DNA from: Bolinopsis microptera
Lineage: Eukaryota; Ctenophora; Tentaculata; Lobata; Bolinopsidae
NCBI RefSeq assembly: GCF_026151205.1
Contig: NC_087075.1
Location: forward strand, 62,001-126,000
Direction of reading: 5' to 3'
Length of the DNA stretch: 64,000 nt
The translations under genes were made by a program, and so were the position numbers. Below are positions 1 through 11,000 of this stretch, piece after piece (the stretch's first letter is position 1; each line of letters begins with the position of its first letter). A model generated the notes under the pieces. It searched no databases, had not been told where the DNA came from, and saw only the letters and a list, made by a program, of their open reading frames with translations.

Positions 1-510
1 GGGAGGACGGTTACTGTCCAGGGGGTTCTACCTGTATCTCCGTAGCAGAAGTTGTTATTTGCCTTTTTGTGGACACCCAATATCCATTTAAGAATTTTCA
101 AGTGAGTAGTTTCAAGAGCATCTTTTGCTGCTGCTTTGGGAAGACTCGCTTCTTGATTTTTTGAGAGGATGGCTTTCACGATGTTGGTTGATGGCAGCCA
201 AATAGGGCATCCATATGTGGCCACTGGCTTGACTAAGCTATCAATGAGTTTTAGCATCGTGCTAGTGGTAAGGGCTCTCGTGTCAATAGTTCGTCTCAGA
301 GAGAAGAATGAGCGAAGAGCTTTCTTCCTAAGTTCATCGATTGCTTGCTTGAAGGAACCGTTCAGGGAGAACTGGATTCCTAGATAGCAGTATTTTCTGA
401 CGGGTGCGATGTCCAAGTTGCCTAGTTTGAAGCCGGGTATACTAAAGATATAATATCCTAACGCCGTGTGGTCACAGAGGCTCCACCACCAACATTAATA
501 GTACAATAGG
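1..510 (-). pseudogene. non-LTR retrotransposon reverse transcriptase, C-terminal fragment
   Basis: The minus strand has an open frame without a start codon from about position 440 to the left edge. It reads motifs such as YCYLGIQFSLNGSFKQAI, KALRSFFSLRRTI and VATYGCPIWLPS. This pattern (YLG, then a basic helix, then Y-G-x-x-x-W) is usual for the region just after the catalytic palm of LINE reverse transcriptases. The YxDD region would lie beyond 510 and is not seen, so the piece is truncated at its 5' side, and it runs off the window at its 3' side. It is not the family found at 23-27 kb or 42-48 kb. It resembles the Jockey/CR1/I-like LINEs in general, and I do not assign a clade. Confidence 0.6.
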
Positions 511-673
511 TCAGTAGTTCAGCGCGGAGCCGGATACATTCTTAAATTGTAAATTATTATTATAATTAGTCCCTTCAATAATCTCGATACTTACTGCAAA
601 TGTGACCATGGCTATTTTATAATTTTATTCACACACGGGATTTCACTGCTGCATTTAAAAAGGGTAGGAGTAA

Positions 674-2394
674 TTACCCGCTGATTCAAAACCTGCATTA
701 GGTGAGCAATTCCATTCGGAGTGTCCCCAGGTATCTAATAGTATTTTAAGTGAGGATCGTTCTGATAACAAATTATTGTTGTTTCTGTATTGCGAAGAGG
801 CGGCTAGATTCGAACTTGTCGATGAGATCCTTGCCAAGATACTGGACAATGAATTTGAGGTGTAAACTTATTTTTCAGTTTTGAATGACACAGCAGAGTC
901 GGTTTGTCCTTCAACAAACAGTCCTGAAATAGGTGGCAATGTTGGGTTAACAACCTGCAGGATAGAGGCTTCAAAAGTAGGGCTACTGGAGGAAACATCA
1001 TTCCTCAAAGATAGAGCAGCTCTTCTTCTACCACTCCCGCCTGATGACACGTATAATTTCCCTGCTTGTGGTGTGAACAAACGCGCACCTCCTGTAAAAG
1101 CCTTGTTTGCTGATCAGGTGGAGAGATGTGGTGACTTGCCAGAGTGCGTTACCGTGGTTACTAAGACTGCTAGGAGACCACTATTCGTTATCAGACTTGC
1201 TAAGAGTCTGCGGAAACAGTTTAAACTTGACCTTCCTATGATAGTTATTGACGACGGTCCTGAAGGTTATAGCTCTGAGATAATGGATGAGATTACATCG
1301 AAAATAGATGGCACCCAGCACCTCAACTACTGGCAGAGATTAAAGGCCCTAGATCTGATGTCATTGCAAAGAAGAAGAGAACGGTATTTAATCATCAACA
1401 TGTGGAAAGTTCTGCATTGCAAGTGCCCTAATGATATTGGTATCCAGTTCTCGGTGACTCTCAGACATGGTCAAAAAGCAGTTGTGCCCAGTATAGCTAA
1501 GTCCAGCAGTCAACGTAATCAAGCACTACATGACAACTCATTTGCAGTCACTGGACCTCGATTATGGAATGTAATCCCAACACATATGCACACCATCGAG
1601 GATCCTATGCAATTCAAAGCAGCTTTAACGAACTTTGTGAAGTCATTTCCGGACGAGCCTCCAGCTCCAGGATACAGCCGTCGGAATGGAAACTCCTTGC
1701 TTGATTGGAGTGGTGATAAAACAGTTTCTACACTGTCCGGGGGGTCGACTTTTTCGATGGCCCGATAGAGGATTCTATGAAACCCTACAAAGTAACAAAG
1801 TAAGTAGAGATCGCCAAGTTCCCTAATATATGCAATACGTCATCTCCTCTCCAGATCTAGGCATTGCCGAGGGGAGGAATATCTAGGTCTACGAATGGTG
1901 AAGACTAAATATTTCTTCCTATTAGATGATGATATGGTCGCTACAGAGAGAACAGAAGTTACTAAATTGGTGGAGATATTGGACACCACCGACACCACTC
2001 TCGTAGGGGGAGGGTTTATGTTTGCAGGTTTCTTAGAGTGTGGTCTGGATCTTTATGGGAGATCAACTTTATTCCACTACGAAGACACATGTACTGCTGC
2101 TAACCAAACTGTAACAGGGTTTCCTCATCCTGGTTGTTATAGATGTGAAATTACCGCCAATATGTTCGTGGCAAGAACATAGGATGCTACAAAGCGGTGG
2201 GAGGTTGGAGCAAAGAACTTAAAATAGTTGAGCACAAAGATTTCTTCCTGCGGTTGAAGGGGGCGGGAAAGAAAGTAGTGTTCTGTCCGGCATTTATCGT
2301 GGTAGACGATCACAGCCGGACTCAGGGAGTGGAGCTTTTGGGAGGATTAAGTGTACTACGGCTTTACAAATTTTGGAAGCATGTTGGGATATAG
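674..2394 (+). pseudogene. B4GALNT-like beta-1,4-N-acetylgalactosaminyltransferase pseudogene (GT12 type)
   Basis: Plus-strand coding sequence resembles B4GALNT1-type glycosyltransferases, Golgi type II enzymes that add GalNAc to glycolipids or glycoproteins. Visible pieces in order: a stem-like region (674-862) ending at an in-frame TAA at 863; then VTVVTKTARRPLFVIRLAK and MIVIDDGPE (about 1150-1264); a block with SSPDLGIAEGRN (about 1830-1882); KTKYFFLLDDDMV (from 1895) carrying the DDD metal and nucleotide-sugar motif; LVGGGF, FPGC-like and ITANMFVART; and finally IVEHKDFFLRLKGAGKKVVF and VDDHS (to 2394). It is broken by the stop at 863, by a LINE insertion at 1294-1806, and by apparent single-base indels near 1829, 1884 and 2181. 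No complete N-terminus or signal anchor is visible. Sequencing error could explain the indels but not the insertion. Confidence 0.8.
1294..1806 (+). mobile_element. 5'-truncated CR1/L2-like LINE inserted in the glycosyltransferase sequence
   Basis: This is the C-terminal end of a LINE ORF2, with motifs YWQRLKALDLMSLQRRRERY, MWKVLHCKCPND and GPRLWNVIP. A short 3' end follows with a perfect small hairpin (ATAGA-GGAT-TCTAT) and the tail GTAACAAAGTAAGTA. It is almost identical to the minus-strand copy at 41704-42311; I saw only scattered single-base differences. The host sequence GAGAT occurs on both sides (1289-1293 and 1807-1811), a likely 5-bp target duplication. Removing the insert plus one GAGAT restores a reading frame that continues the glycosyltransferase homology. 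It has no promoter or N-terminal domains, so it is dead on arrival. Confidence 0.8.
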
Positions 2395-2489
2395 ATCTGA
2401 TACCAATCGTATATACTGAAAATACTCTAGTACAATTGTAACTGCAGTTTTACAGAACTCTAAATGCAGGTATAACTTTTTTGTTGGGG

Positions 2490-3357
2490 ACCGGCCCGAA
2501 GTACCAGCCAATGTTTACTCAAATAATAATATATATAATAAGTGTTATCAATTCAAACTCAAAACTCACACAAGATTAGATCTCATTAAAACGATTAAAA
2601 TGTATATCATGCCCATGGAGCTTGTCGAACAAAACATAGCTGAGCACATATAAAGTTGCCTTTAGTTGAAATTATCATATTAATGCGCTTTTAGAGTTGT
2701 TAGAGTGAAAACAGGCGCATAGCTACGGCTAGCTAGCTATTCCAAAATTTTTAAAATTTAACGACTGTTATCAGTCGCATAGCATCATGCCGTTTTTGCT
2801 GGCGAATTGATGGCAGTGTAACTGAGATGGTATGCAGTGAAATTGATTCTGTGATGGCGTGCTTATGAGACAGAGTTATTATTAGCATTACGGTTGATGT
2901 TGCGCTCTGATTTCCTTAGTCCCGTTATATTGTATAACATAAAGTTAGGCCATTCGTCTGCAATGCCCTCGTTTTGTTGATCAATGAGCATGTTTTTTAT
3001 ACACCTTTTGTAGATGTTAAGGTTGAAGAGACTTGGTAAGGAAGTTGCTGCGACACTATATCTGTTTATTGCTAATAGTGGACCTTTGTAGAATGATGAA
3101 TTATTGTAAGGGTGTTTACCGTATTCATCTGACCATGTAGTTGTAAGACTCGAATCCGGATCGGCGACGTTAAATATTGGTGCACTGTTAGGTATTGTTT
3201 TCTTTATAGAGGGAGGCACTAGACTTGGGAAGTTTTTCAGCTTATGTATAAAAACTAATGCGTTCTTTACGATGATACTATGAACTGTCAATATTTTGTG
3301 TACATAGAAACCAGACTTGGTACTTGCTGGTGGTGTACCATCTTTGTACCGTACCAT
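2490..3357 (-). mobile_element. 5'-truncated copy of the AlkB-carrying LINE family (ORF2 C-terminus and 3'UTR)
   Basis: Minus-strand coding from 3357 to a TAA at 2863 gives about 164 residues that align along their length with the C-terminus of the intact LINE ORF2 at 44870-48343. Shared blocks include PPASTKSGFY, HKILTVHSIIVKNAL, KGPLLAINRY and NIYK-CIK-MLIDQQNE. The 3'UTR continues to about 2490 and ends in the family's terminal stem-loop and GTCCCCAACAAA. The copy is open over the kept part but lacks EN and RT, so it is a truncated insertion. A 16-bp duplication (GTACCATCTTTGTACC, twice at 3332-3366) sits at its 5' border. Confidence 0.8.
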
Positions 3358-4626
3358 CTTTGTACCGAAAAGATAACCACCCGGCCGTATTCACACTCAG
3401 ACCAGAGTCATTTTCTGATACGAGATTGGGGACTAGACGGGTTCTAAAAACAAACAAACATATATTAAAGTCATTATTGTGACGGTACATTAGAACCAGA
3501 CAGAAACAATATGTAGTTTCTGAGATCTGCATAATGCATAATTCTGAGATTGTTATTTAAGATTGCATAGAGTCTTCAAGATTTATATTATTTAAGATTG
3601 CACAACTTTCGTCTTGGTAGATTCCAAACACAAGGAAATTTTCCTTTTGGTTGGTAATATACTCAATGATGGGAGTACAGTGTATTGGCTATGCCCCGCT
3701 TACTAGTTTAGCTCTTTCTAGTCCCCTGCTACACGGCATGTAAACAGGGATTGGCTAGTTAGAGGCGGTCCGTGTAGGCCTTACACTGTGCTTTCAGCAA
3801 TACTCATAGAGTCTTCAAGCGTCTAATTCCGAAATATAATCACGATATTACTCATCACATATTTTGAATTAATAATAATATTCAAACGAATCCATGCTTG
3901 CTTCTGCTTACATAAACGTAGCGTGCGAAAACATGGTTGATATGCATTATGTCAATCAAAAATTGCCAGGTCCACGACTTGACTATACGACTTGAGCCAA
4001 ACTTCTCGCGTGTGTTTTTCCCTCACAATAACTGTTCCCGCGGTGGGTTGCGGCATAGTTTGAAACTATTTACACTTTATGCATTGTCCTCATGACTCAC
4101 GGCTAAGTGTAGATCCATGGCCATAGACCCACGCTGGCTCCATATATTCAACATAATGTCAAGATTATGTGCAATTCATGGCATTATATTCAAGTATATT
4201 CAACAATGTTACAAGATAATGAGGTAGTAAGTAGTAACTGCTAAATCACTTTACTGTTACATTCAATCTTCGAGATTGTTCTGAAAGGGCCCCGACAGTT
4301 GAAACTAACTCGAATCGATGTATTTTAATGTGATTAAGCATCATAATGAGTGTTCTAATACTATGTTCATACTTAACTGCTACAGTTTATTTTCGTGTGT
4401 TCATTTATTATATTTATATCCCTTAGTCACATTCTTGATAGCTAGGCACCTATTTCTGTCTGCTAGGTAAATTCACTTTTTGATTAAGTTTGACTCCAAA
4501 AATAGCAACAGATCAGGCCCATTAATATTTTAATATGGTTTATTAATTCACTTGTCTTAAAAGTTCACCCTGGCCTCGATGCAAATAAAAAATCCCTATA
4601 AGTATAATATATCTATAAATATAACG
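3358..4626. other. gene-free AT-rich stretch
   Basis: I see no convincing coding sequence on either strand. There are short local repeats (TATTTAAGATTGCA near 3555 and 3590, CATAGAGTCTTCAAG near 3567 and 3807) and nothing I can name. Confidence 0.5.
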
Positions 4627-4629
4627 TTA

Positions 4630-7600
4630 TACTCTAGTAGCAGGGCATAGTTGAGTGTGCACTTCGATGTACACGATTTCTGATAACACAGGGTTGTTTG
4701 TTAGGTCATTCTAAACCAGAATCGTTTAGGTGGACAATTTGTTTCGCTAGAGACAACCCTACAGGGCAAATTTTCTAAATTACCCTCAGTCGCGTATACG
4801 GGATTTTCGTATTTCGGCTCCTGAAGGTCATAGAGACTTCATTTTTGGCGTAAAATTACTGCAGTGGCCACATTTATATACAACTTATTAATCAATGTAT
4901 GGTCTAAAATTGTTTGTTCCCGAGATATCTGCAAAAACCTAATTTAAGCTCAGGCGTAGGCACAAATTTCATTAAATTTGTATCTCAGCTTCTGAAGGTC
5001 TTAGAGACTAAAACTTTGGCTTAAAATGACCGCAATGCACATGTTTATATTGACACTATAAAGGTCATAAAGGTCCAAAATGCTTGCTTTTGGAAAAAAT
5101 CCAGAAAAACTGATTTTCACTGGGGCGAGTGAAAAAAATCTACTCTAGAAGCTAATTGAAATCGAGTGTGCAGTTTGGTGTCTACAAATTTTCTAGAAAC
5201 CAGGTCCTTTGTAAGGTCATTCTGGATCAGAATTGATAAGGTACGCAATTTCTATCAGTAGTTCCAACCCTAGGGGGGAAATTTCTAAATTACCCTCTGG
5301 CGCAAATATATGACTTTTGTATCTCGGCTTCAGAACGTTGTAGGGGCCTCTCTTTTAGCTCAAACTAACTGCAAAAGCCACATTTACATACAAGCAATAG
5401 AGCAACATATGGTTTATAGTGCTTAGCTTTGGAGATATTCATTAAAAACTGTTTTAACTTTCGTGCATTCTAAAATAGTAACATCAAACATGTAATTAAT
5501 TTTGGTATCCTGGGCTAAAAAAGTCTTACAGACACTTTACTTGCAGAACAGCAAAATGTTCAGCATGAACACATTCAGATAATATTTATGGAGCAACACA
5601 ATTAAGTTTGAGAAGCTCCTTCCAGCTATCTTATCTTATCCCCAAATGTATACATCTAACCATCTCTCTGGCTACTTCAAACTACTTCAATCCCCAAATT
5701 TATACATGAACATCTAACTATCTCGTTATAGCTACTACAAGTTGGGCTCTCTCCAGTACTGTTTGACTATTATGGCTAATCAACTTCAATCCCACCTCAT
5801 GAAGTAGAATCTACTTCTAGCTACCTTTAATTCTGCTACCTCTATGCCATGCCTATTCTACCCAGCTACCACCAGCACGTTATAATTTTAGCTCTTTCTA
5901 GCAACCTCTGAATGCTACCTCCTGCTCTATACAGGTACCACCAGTGGGCAGAAACCACCAATTCCAGCTCTTTTCACCTACTTCGGCTACATCTATTTAG
6001 CTACTACTGCAAGGCCCCCTGGCCCCTCCAACCTCTGCTCTTTCTAGCAAACTTAACTTAAGCTACCTCTTGCCTTTTATAGCACCGCCAGCAACAATTT
6101 AATCTGGCTCTTTCCGGCTGCCTCAGCTGCATTCAACAATTTCCAGCTCATTGAGGAAGAGGAAACCTGCTATTTCTAGCAACCTCTGAATGCTACTTCC
6201 TGCTCTATCTAGCTTCCACCAACATCCACTTATTGGTGTTAAGCTACCACTAGCACCTGCAAATTCTAGTCCTATCCAGCAAACTCAGACTACCTTATGC
6301 TATATCCAGATAGCACAAGCACCCTCAAATTCTAGCTGGAGCCTGGAGGTAGCATGAATTATGTAAAAACAGATAGAATTTGAGAGTGCTCAACAACTGA
6401 ATATGGATGGATGTAGCCCGAAGTAGCTAAAATTTGTGGGTACCGTTTGCTAGTGTGTTAGCTGGATAGAGCAGAAAGTAGTCTGAGGTTGCTTAATAGG
6501 GCTAGAATTTGCAAGTGCTGGCAATAGCTGAACAGAGTAGGAGTACGTCTGAGGTTGCTGGATAGGGCTAGAATTTGCACCTGTGCTAGTGGTAAAATTT
6601 AGACAACAATTATTGGGTGTTGGTGGAAGCTAGATAAAGCAGGAAATAGCATTCAGAGATTGCTAGAAGGAGCTAGAGTGGAGGTAGCAGAATTGAAGGA
6701 AACTAGAAGTAGATTCTACTACATGAGGTTGGATTGGAGTTGATTAGCCATAATAGCCAAACAGTACTGGAGAGAGCCCAACTTGTGGTAAGACCGGGAT
6801 CCCGGCTTAATCCCGATCCCTAATCCCGGTCTTAATCCTGGTCCTGGCACTTTTTCCCAGTCCCAGTCCCGGCCAAACAAGCGGTCCCGGTCGAGCCTTG
6901 GCTTTAACGAAATGGAAGCAACCAGGGAGATGGTCAGATGTATAAATTTGGGGATTGAAGTGGTTTGAAGTAGCCAGAGAGATGGTTAGATGTATACATT
7001 TGGGGATAAGATAAGATAGCTGGAAGGAGCTTCTGAAACTTAATTGTGTTGCTCCATAAATATTATCTGAATGTGTTCATGCTGAACATTTTGCTGTTCT
7101 GCAAGTAAAGTGTCTGTAAGACTTTTTTAGCCCAGGATACCATACATGTTTGATGTTACTATTTTAGGATGCACGAAAGTTAAAACAGTTTTTAATGAAT
7201 ATCTCCAAAGCTAAGCACTATAAACCATATGTTGCTTTATTGCTTGTATGTAAATGTGGGTTTTGCAGTTAGTTTGAGCTAAAAGAGAGGCCCCCTGAAG
7301 CCGAGATACAAAAGTCATATAATTGCGCCAGAGGGTAATTTAGAAATTTCCCCCCTAGGGTTGGAACTACTGATAGAAATTGCGTACCTTATCAATTCTG
7401 ATCCAGAATGACCTTACAAAGGACCTGGTTTCTAGAAAATTTGTAGACACCAAACTGCACACTCGATTTCAATTAGCTTCTAGAGTAGATTTTTTTCACT
7501 CGCCCCAGTGAAAATCAGTTTTTCTGGATTTTTTCCAAAAGCAAGCATTTTGGACCTTTATGACCTTTATAGTGTCAATATTAACATGTGTACTGCGGTC

Positions 7601-7998
7601 ATTTTAAGCCAAAGTTTGAGTCTCTAAGACCTTCAGAAGCTGAGATACAAATTTAATGAAATTTGTGCCTACGCCTGAGCTTAAATTAGGTTTTTGCAGA
7701 TATCTCGGGAACAAACAATTTTAGACCATACATTGATTAATAAGTTGTATATAAATGTGGCCACTGCAGTAATTTTACGCCAAAAATGAAGTCTCTATGA
7801 CCTTCAGGAGCCGAAATACGAAAATCCCGTATACGCGACTGAGGGTAATTTAGAAAATTTGCCCTGTAGGGTTGTCTCTAGCGAAACAAATTGTCCACCT
7901 AAACGATTCTGGTTTAGAATGACCTAACAAACAACCCTGTGTTATCAGAAATCGTGTACATCGAAGTGCACACTCAACTATGCCCTGCTACTAGAGTA
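4630..7998. mobile_element. 3.37-kb foldback element (long inverted repeat, non-autonomous)
   Basis: The sequence from 4630 inward reappears as its reverse complement from 7998 inward with few changes over more than 1 kb. The ends are TACTCTAGTAGCAGGGCATA and its complement. The arms meet near 6330-6360; the inner part is less symmetric because the right arm lacks about 250 bp found near 5880-6150. TTA flanks both ends (4627-4629 and 7999-8001), so the duplication may be TTA (as in Harbinger-like elements), or TA if the TIR is taken to begin at CTCTAG. Each arm carries diverged tandem units (4650-5155 against 5163-5460). There is no long ORF, so movement would need a transposase in trans. A transcript would fold into a very long hairpin. 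Confidence 0.85.
6786..6905. repeat. CCGGGA-rich insertion in the right arm of the foldback element
   Basis: About 110-130 bp rich in CCCGGTCC-like words interrupts the right arm. The left arm reads continuously across the corresponding place (about 5725-5740). The words resemble the ends of the hAT element at 14314-15142, so this may be a decayed remnant of the same family. Confidence 0.5.
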
Positions 7999-8001
7999 TT
8001 A

Positions 8002-11000
8002 AGTTCGTTTTAGACCGTATGTACTTATGTAGGACTAATAGTAATATATATAATAAGCGTAAGTTGAGGACATTCTTCAAAGTGATTTCATCACTGAAAC
8101 AAATTAAACAAAGAGTAAGATTTTCGAACCAACTTTAAAAGCTGGAGTTTCCTGAGCTGAAGATAGCTAACTCCGTAATTTCAATAAATTTACTTGAAAC
8201 CCGATTGTAATGTAATTATGTAATTATGTTCGTACCTCGAGGGCCGGGTGTTATAAAGTTATAAAACCTGAAGCCCAGTTACCTAGTATTTCACTAAATG
8301 GGTGGTCGGCGGTCGCCCACTGGTCAAACATAACGAGATCTTTCCTTTGGACCAGCAGAGTTACTATTAGCACTAAGTGCTCTGGGCCAATTAAATAACT
8401 TGTAAGTAAGGCCTAGTAATTAGTATACCATTTTGGCCTATCCGTATATACGTTTGTAAACGTCCATTTCGTTGTTCACCGTAAGCGTTATTAAAGCTTA
8501 CGGATAGGCCTAGTAAATCTAATCGAGCGGCCATTCCGTGGTCATACTCATATGATGTTATTGTTCGGAATTTTGATACTATATAGCCGACAGTTGGTCT
8601 AACTCTAAGTCTAACTTAATGCGAGCTTTTTCTTTGAATAGGAGATGGGCAATTCGGTTATCTGTCAGTGTCAATGGTCACATATTATAACGCACGGTTA
8701 AGGCACAGCCACAATGGTTACTTAAAGTTAAGGCACACTTAACGGGCACACTTAACTCATGACTATGTGAAAGGAACGTTAGGTTAACGTACCTACCTTT
8801 CACAGAGTCATGAGTCTACGCGTACTACGTGACGCGTACGTGTGTGTGGAGACTTTCAAGGCACTACAACGGGTCGACTAGAACTCTGAGTCTAAAAATA
8901 CATAATTGCTCAAGCGTCTAGTATCTTTTCACCGCCATAAGACAAAGCGCTGAAACTTATCAAGTGGCGTGTTTAGTGTTACCATGTGTTACCATGTGTT
9001 ACCAATAGATTATATAATCCTACAACCGGATGCTTATCGTGATTCTACGAGACCACGGTGCGTACACGTGCGACACTATGCGATGCGTTCTCACGAAATG
9101 TATGTATTCTGTTTAGAGCGTCGTCTGTAACCATGTGTATCTACAGCCGAGGGAGTGACTATACACTATGACATCTATCACATGCGTGTGTAAACCTCGA
9201 ATACTACTCACATCTGTCTCAGTTACTCTCATGAACACAGGATCAGTAACCTTGTGTGTTACCACGCTTCTCACAGCTGGAATACGAGTGGGCGCGTTCA
9301 GTTATATATTTTCACACCATGGTACATGACTCTCAGGTTTATAGCCTATCCTCATCTATGACATTTAATAGTGCATCTCTACTCCATGGATTTTACTGGA
9401 GCCTTCTTCTCGTTCCACTTGTATTGTCAGATCTACTTATGTGCTATTGAACCATGTGTGAGGTATCTCCATGGACATGGTGATATATCCGTCTTATGTG
9501 AACAACATGGATTGGTAATCTCTACTACTGTGTCACGCATCTGAAGAGTGAGAGTTGAGTTGCTCGCTCTGTGTTTGTGTCAACCACGCGTGGATATTAC
9601 TGCCATACAGTGCCTACCCCTGTTATGTTGAGAGTAGTTCTAAGGAGGTAGATAAGTTTGTTTACTAATTTAGTATTGTCTCTACATCCATCAGCGATAG
9701 TCTGTACCACTATCTCAGTTCTAACCAACACAGTGTCTTTGTGCTCACACTTCATGTCATTTCACAAAATCTATGAGATGCAGAGTCAGATAGAGCCACA
9801 CAAACACTACACATCAGGAGATACTAACACACCAGTAGAATCGACTACATATCACATCGTCACTAGTTGAGTCTATATTGTGCACTGAGGTAGAGACTCA
9901 CACAGAAGTGTTCTCACCTCATAACAACTCTGTGAGGTGCTATTATCCTTCGCCATATTATCCTATGCTACTATCTCAGGGTACATTAGCTGATGATGAG
10001 CATCACTAAATAATGCTATGAGGGAATATGATCTATGAGAGTCAGAGTGTCAGAGAGAGTGTCGCTCTCTAGTATGATCGAGGAGTTAAACTCCTAAAAA
10101 ATTATGAGTGAGTGTATCTCTAAATACCAAATTTCTCAGTGTATATTACTACTTTGTCTACTAATGTTCTGGTTGAGATAGTATATTCGTGTGTTTCTTA
10201 CTAGCGGTCAATAAAACAATTTTTCATTTATTGACATAAAGTTCTTTTACCGCAGCTACAGACTCCAGTAACATTACACATAGACACGGTTACAAGTGGT
10301 GTTTAAACACAACACACACAAAGACTCTACAATCCAAGAGCAGGGTGTTACAAATATCAATGTCCCAATGCAAATGAAAGTCACACATGATAACCTAATC
10401 TAGCACAAGAATTTAATCAGGAACACGATAAGGCACACTGACATACATACCGCTCTGTGGTTGGGTGTGAGATTATGAGAGAGGTTACGCAGAGCGAGTC
10501 ACAGATAGAGGTACATTTGATTTACTACAACAACCCGACAAGTGACAAATTCAGCGTATTGAGAGGTACTGACGAATGTATTGATACTACTGTGGCCTCA
10601 CCGCTACTTACTGGAATTCTTCTGTTCTAGTGCTGTATAACTAGAGATCTATTATGTCATGAGACAACCAAAAAAATCAATAACATCACATCAGCTTCTC
10701 TATAGTGTGCTAGTCTCTGAATCCTACTGCAAGTCACAAAGGAGAATGTGAGATACTGAAGTGAATCACACGGAAATGTACAAACATACTTAGAGTATAT
10801 GCTATGTGAGCTGAGTGTGTAACAAGGAATATCAGTCTGTTTTAAACTGAAGGCTCTAGAGATCATAACATTGATGGATAACTAGAGATCATTTTCACTC
10901 GAGAAGATAGTAATTATAGGACTTCAGAACAGCATAAATGAGCGACAATAAGTTATTCACAGATTGTTTCTCAACTCTCTCTACGATATGAGGCACAACT

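Noticed and set aside
860-878. A 19-bp GT-AG intron in the B4GALNT-like sequence
   Set aside because: GTGTAA...TTTTTCAG looks tempting, but removing it shifts the frame, whereas reading through needs only one sense codon in place of TAA. A nonsense mutation is simpler.
3278-3532. 84-codon minus frame next to the LINE fragment
   Set aside because: It overlaps the LINE in another frame and shows no similarity outside it.
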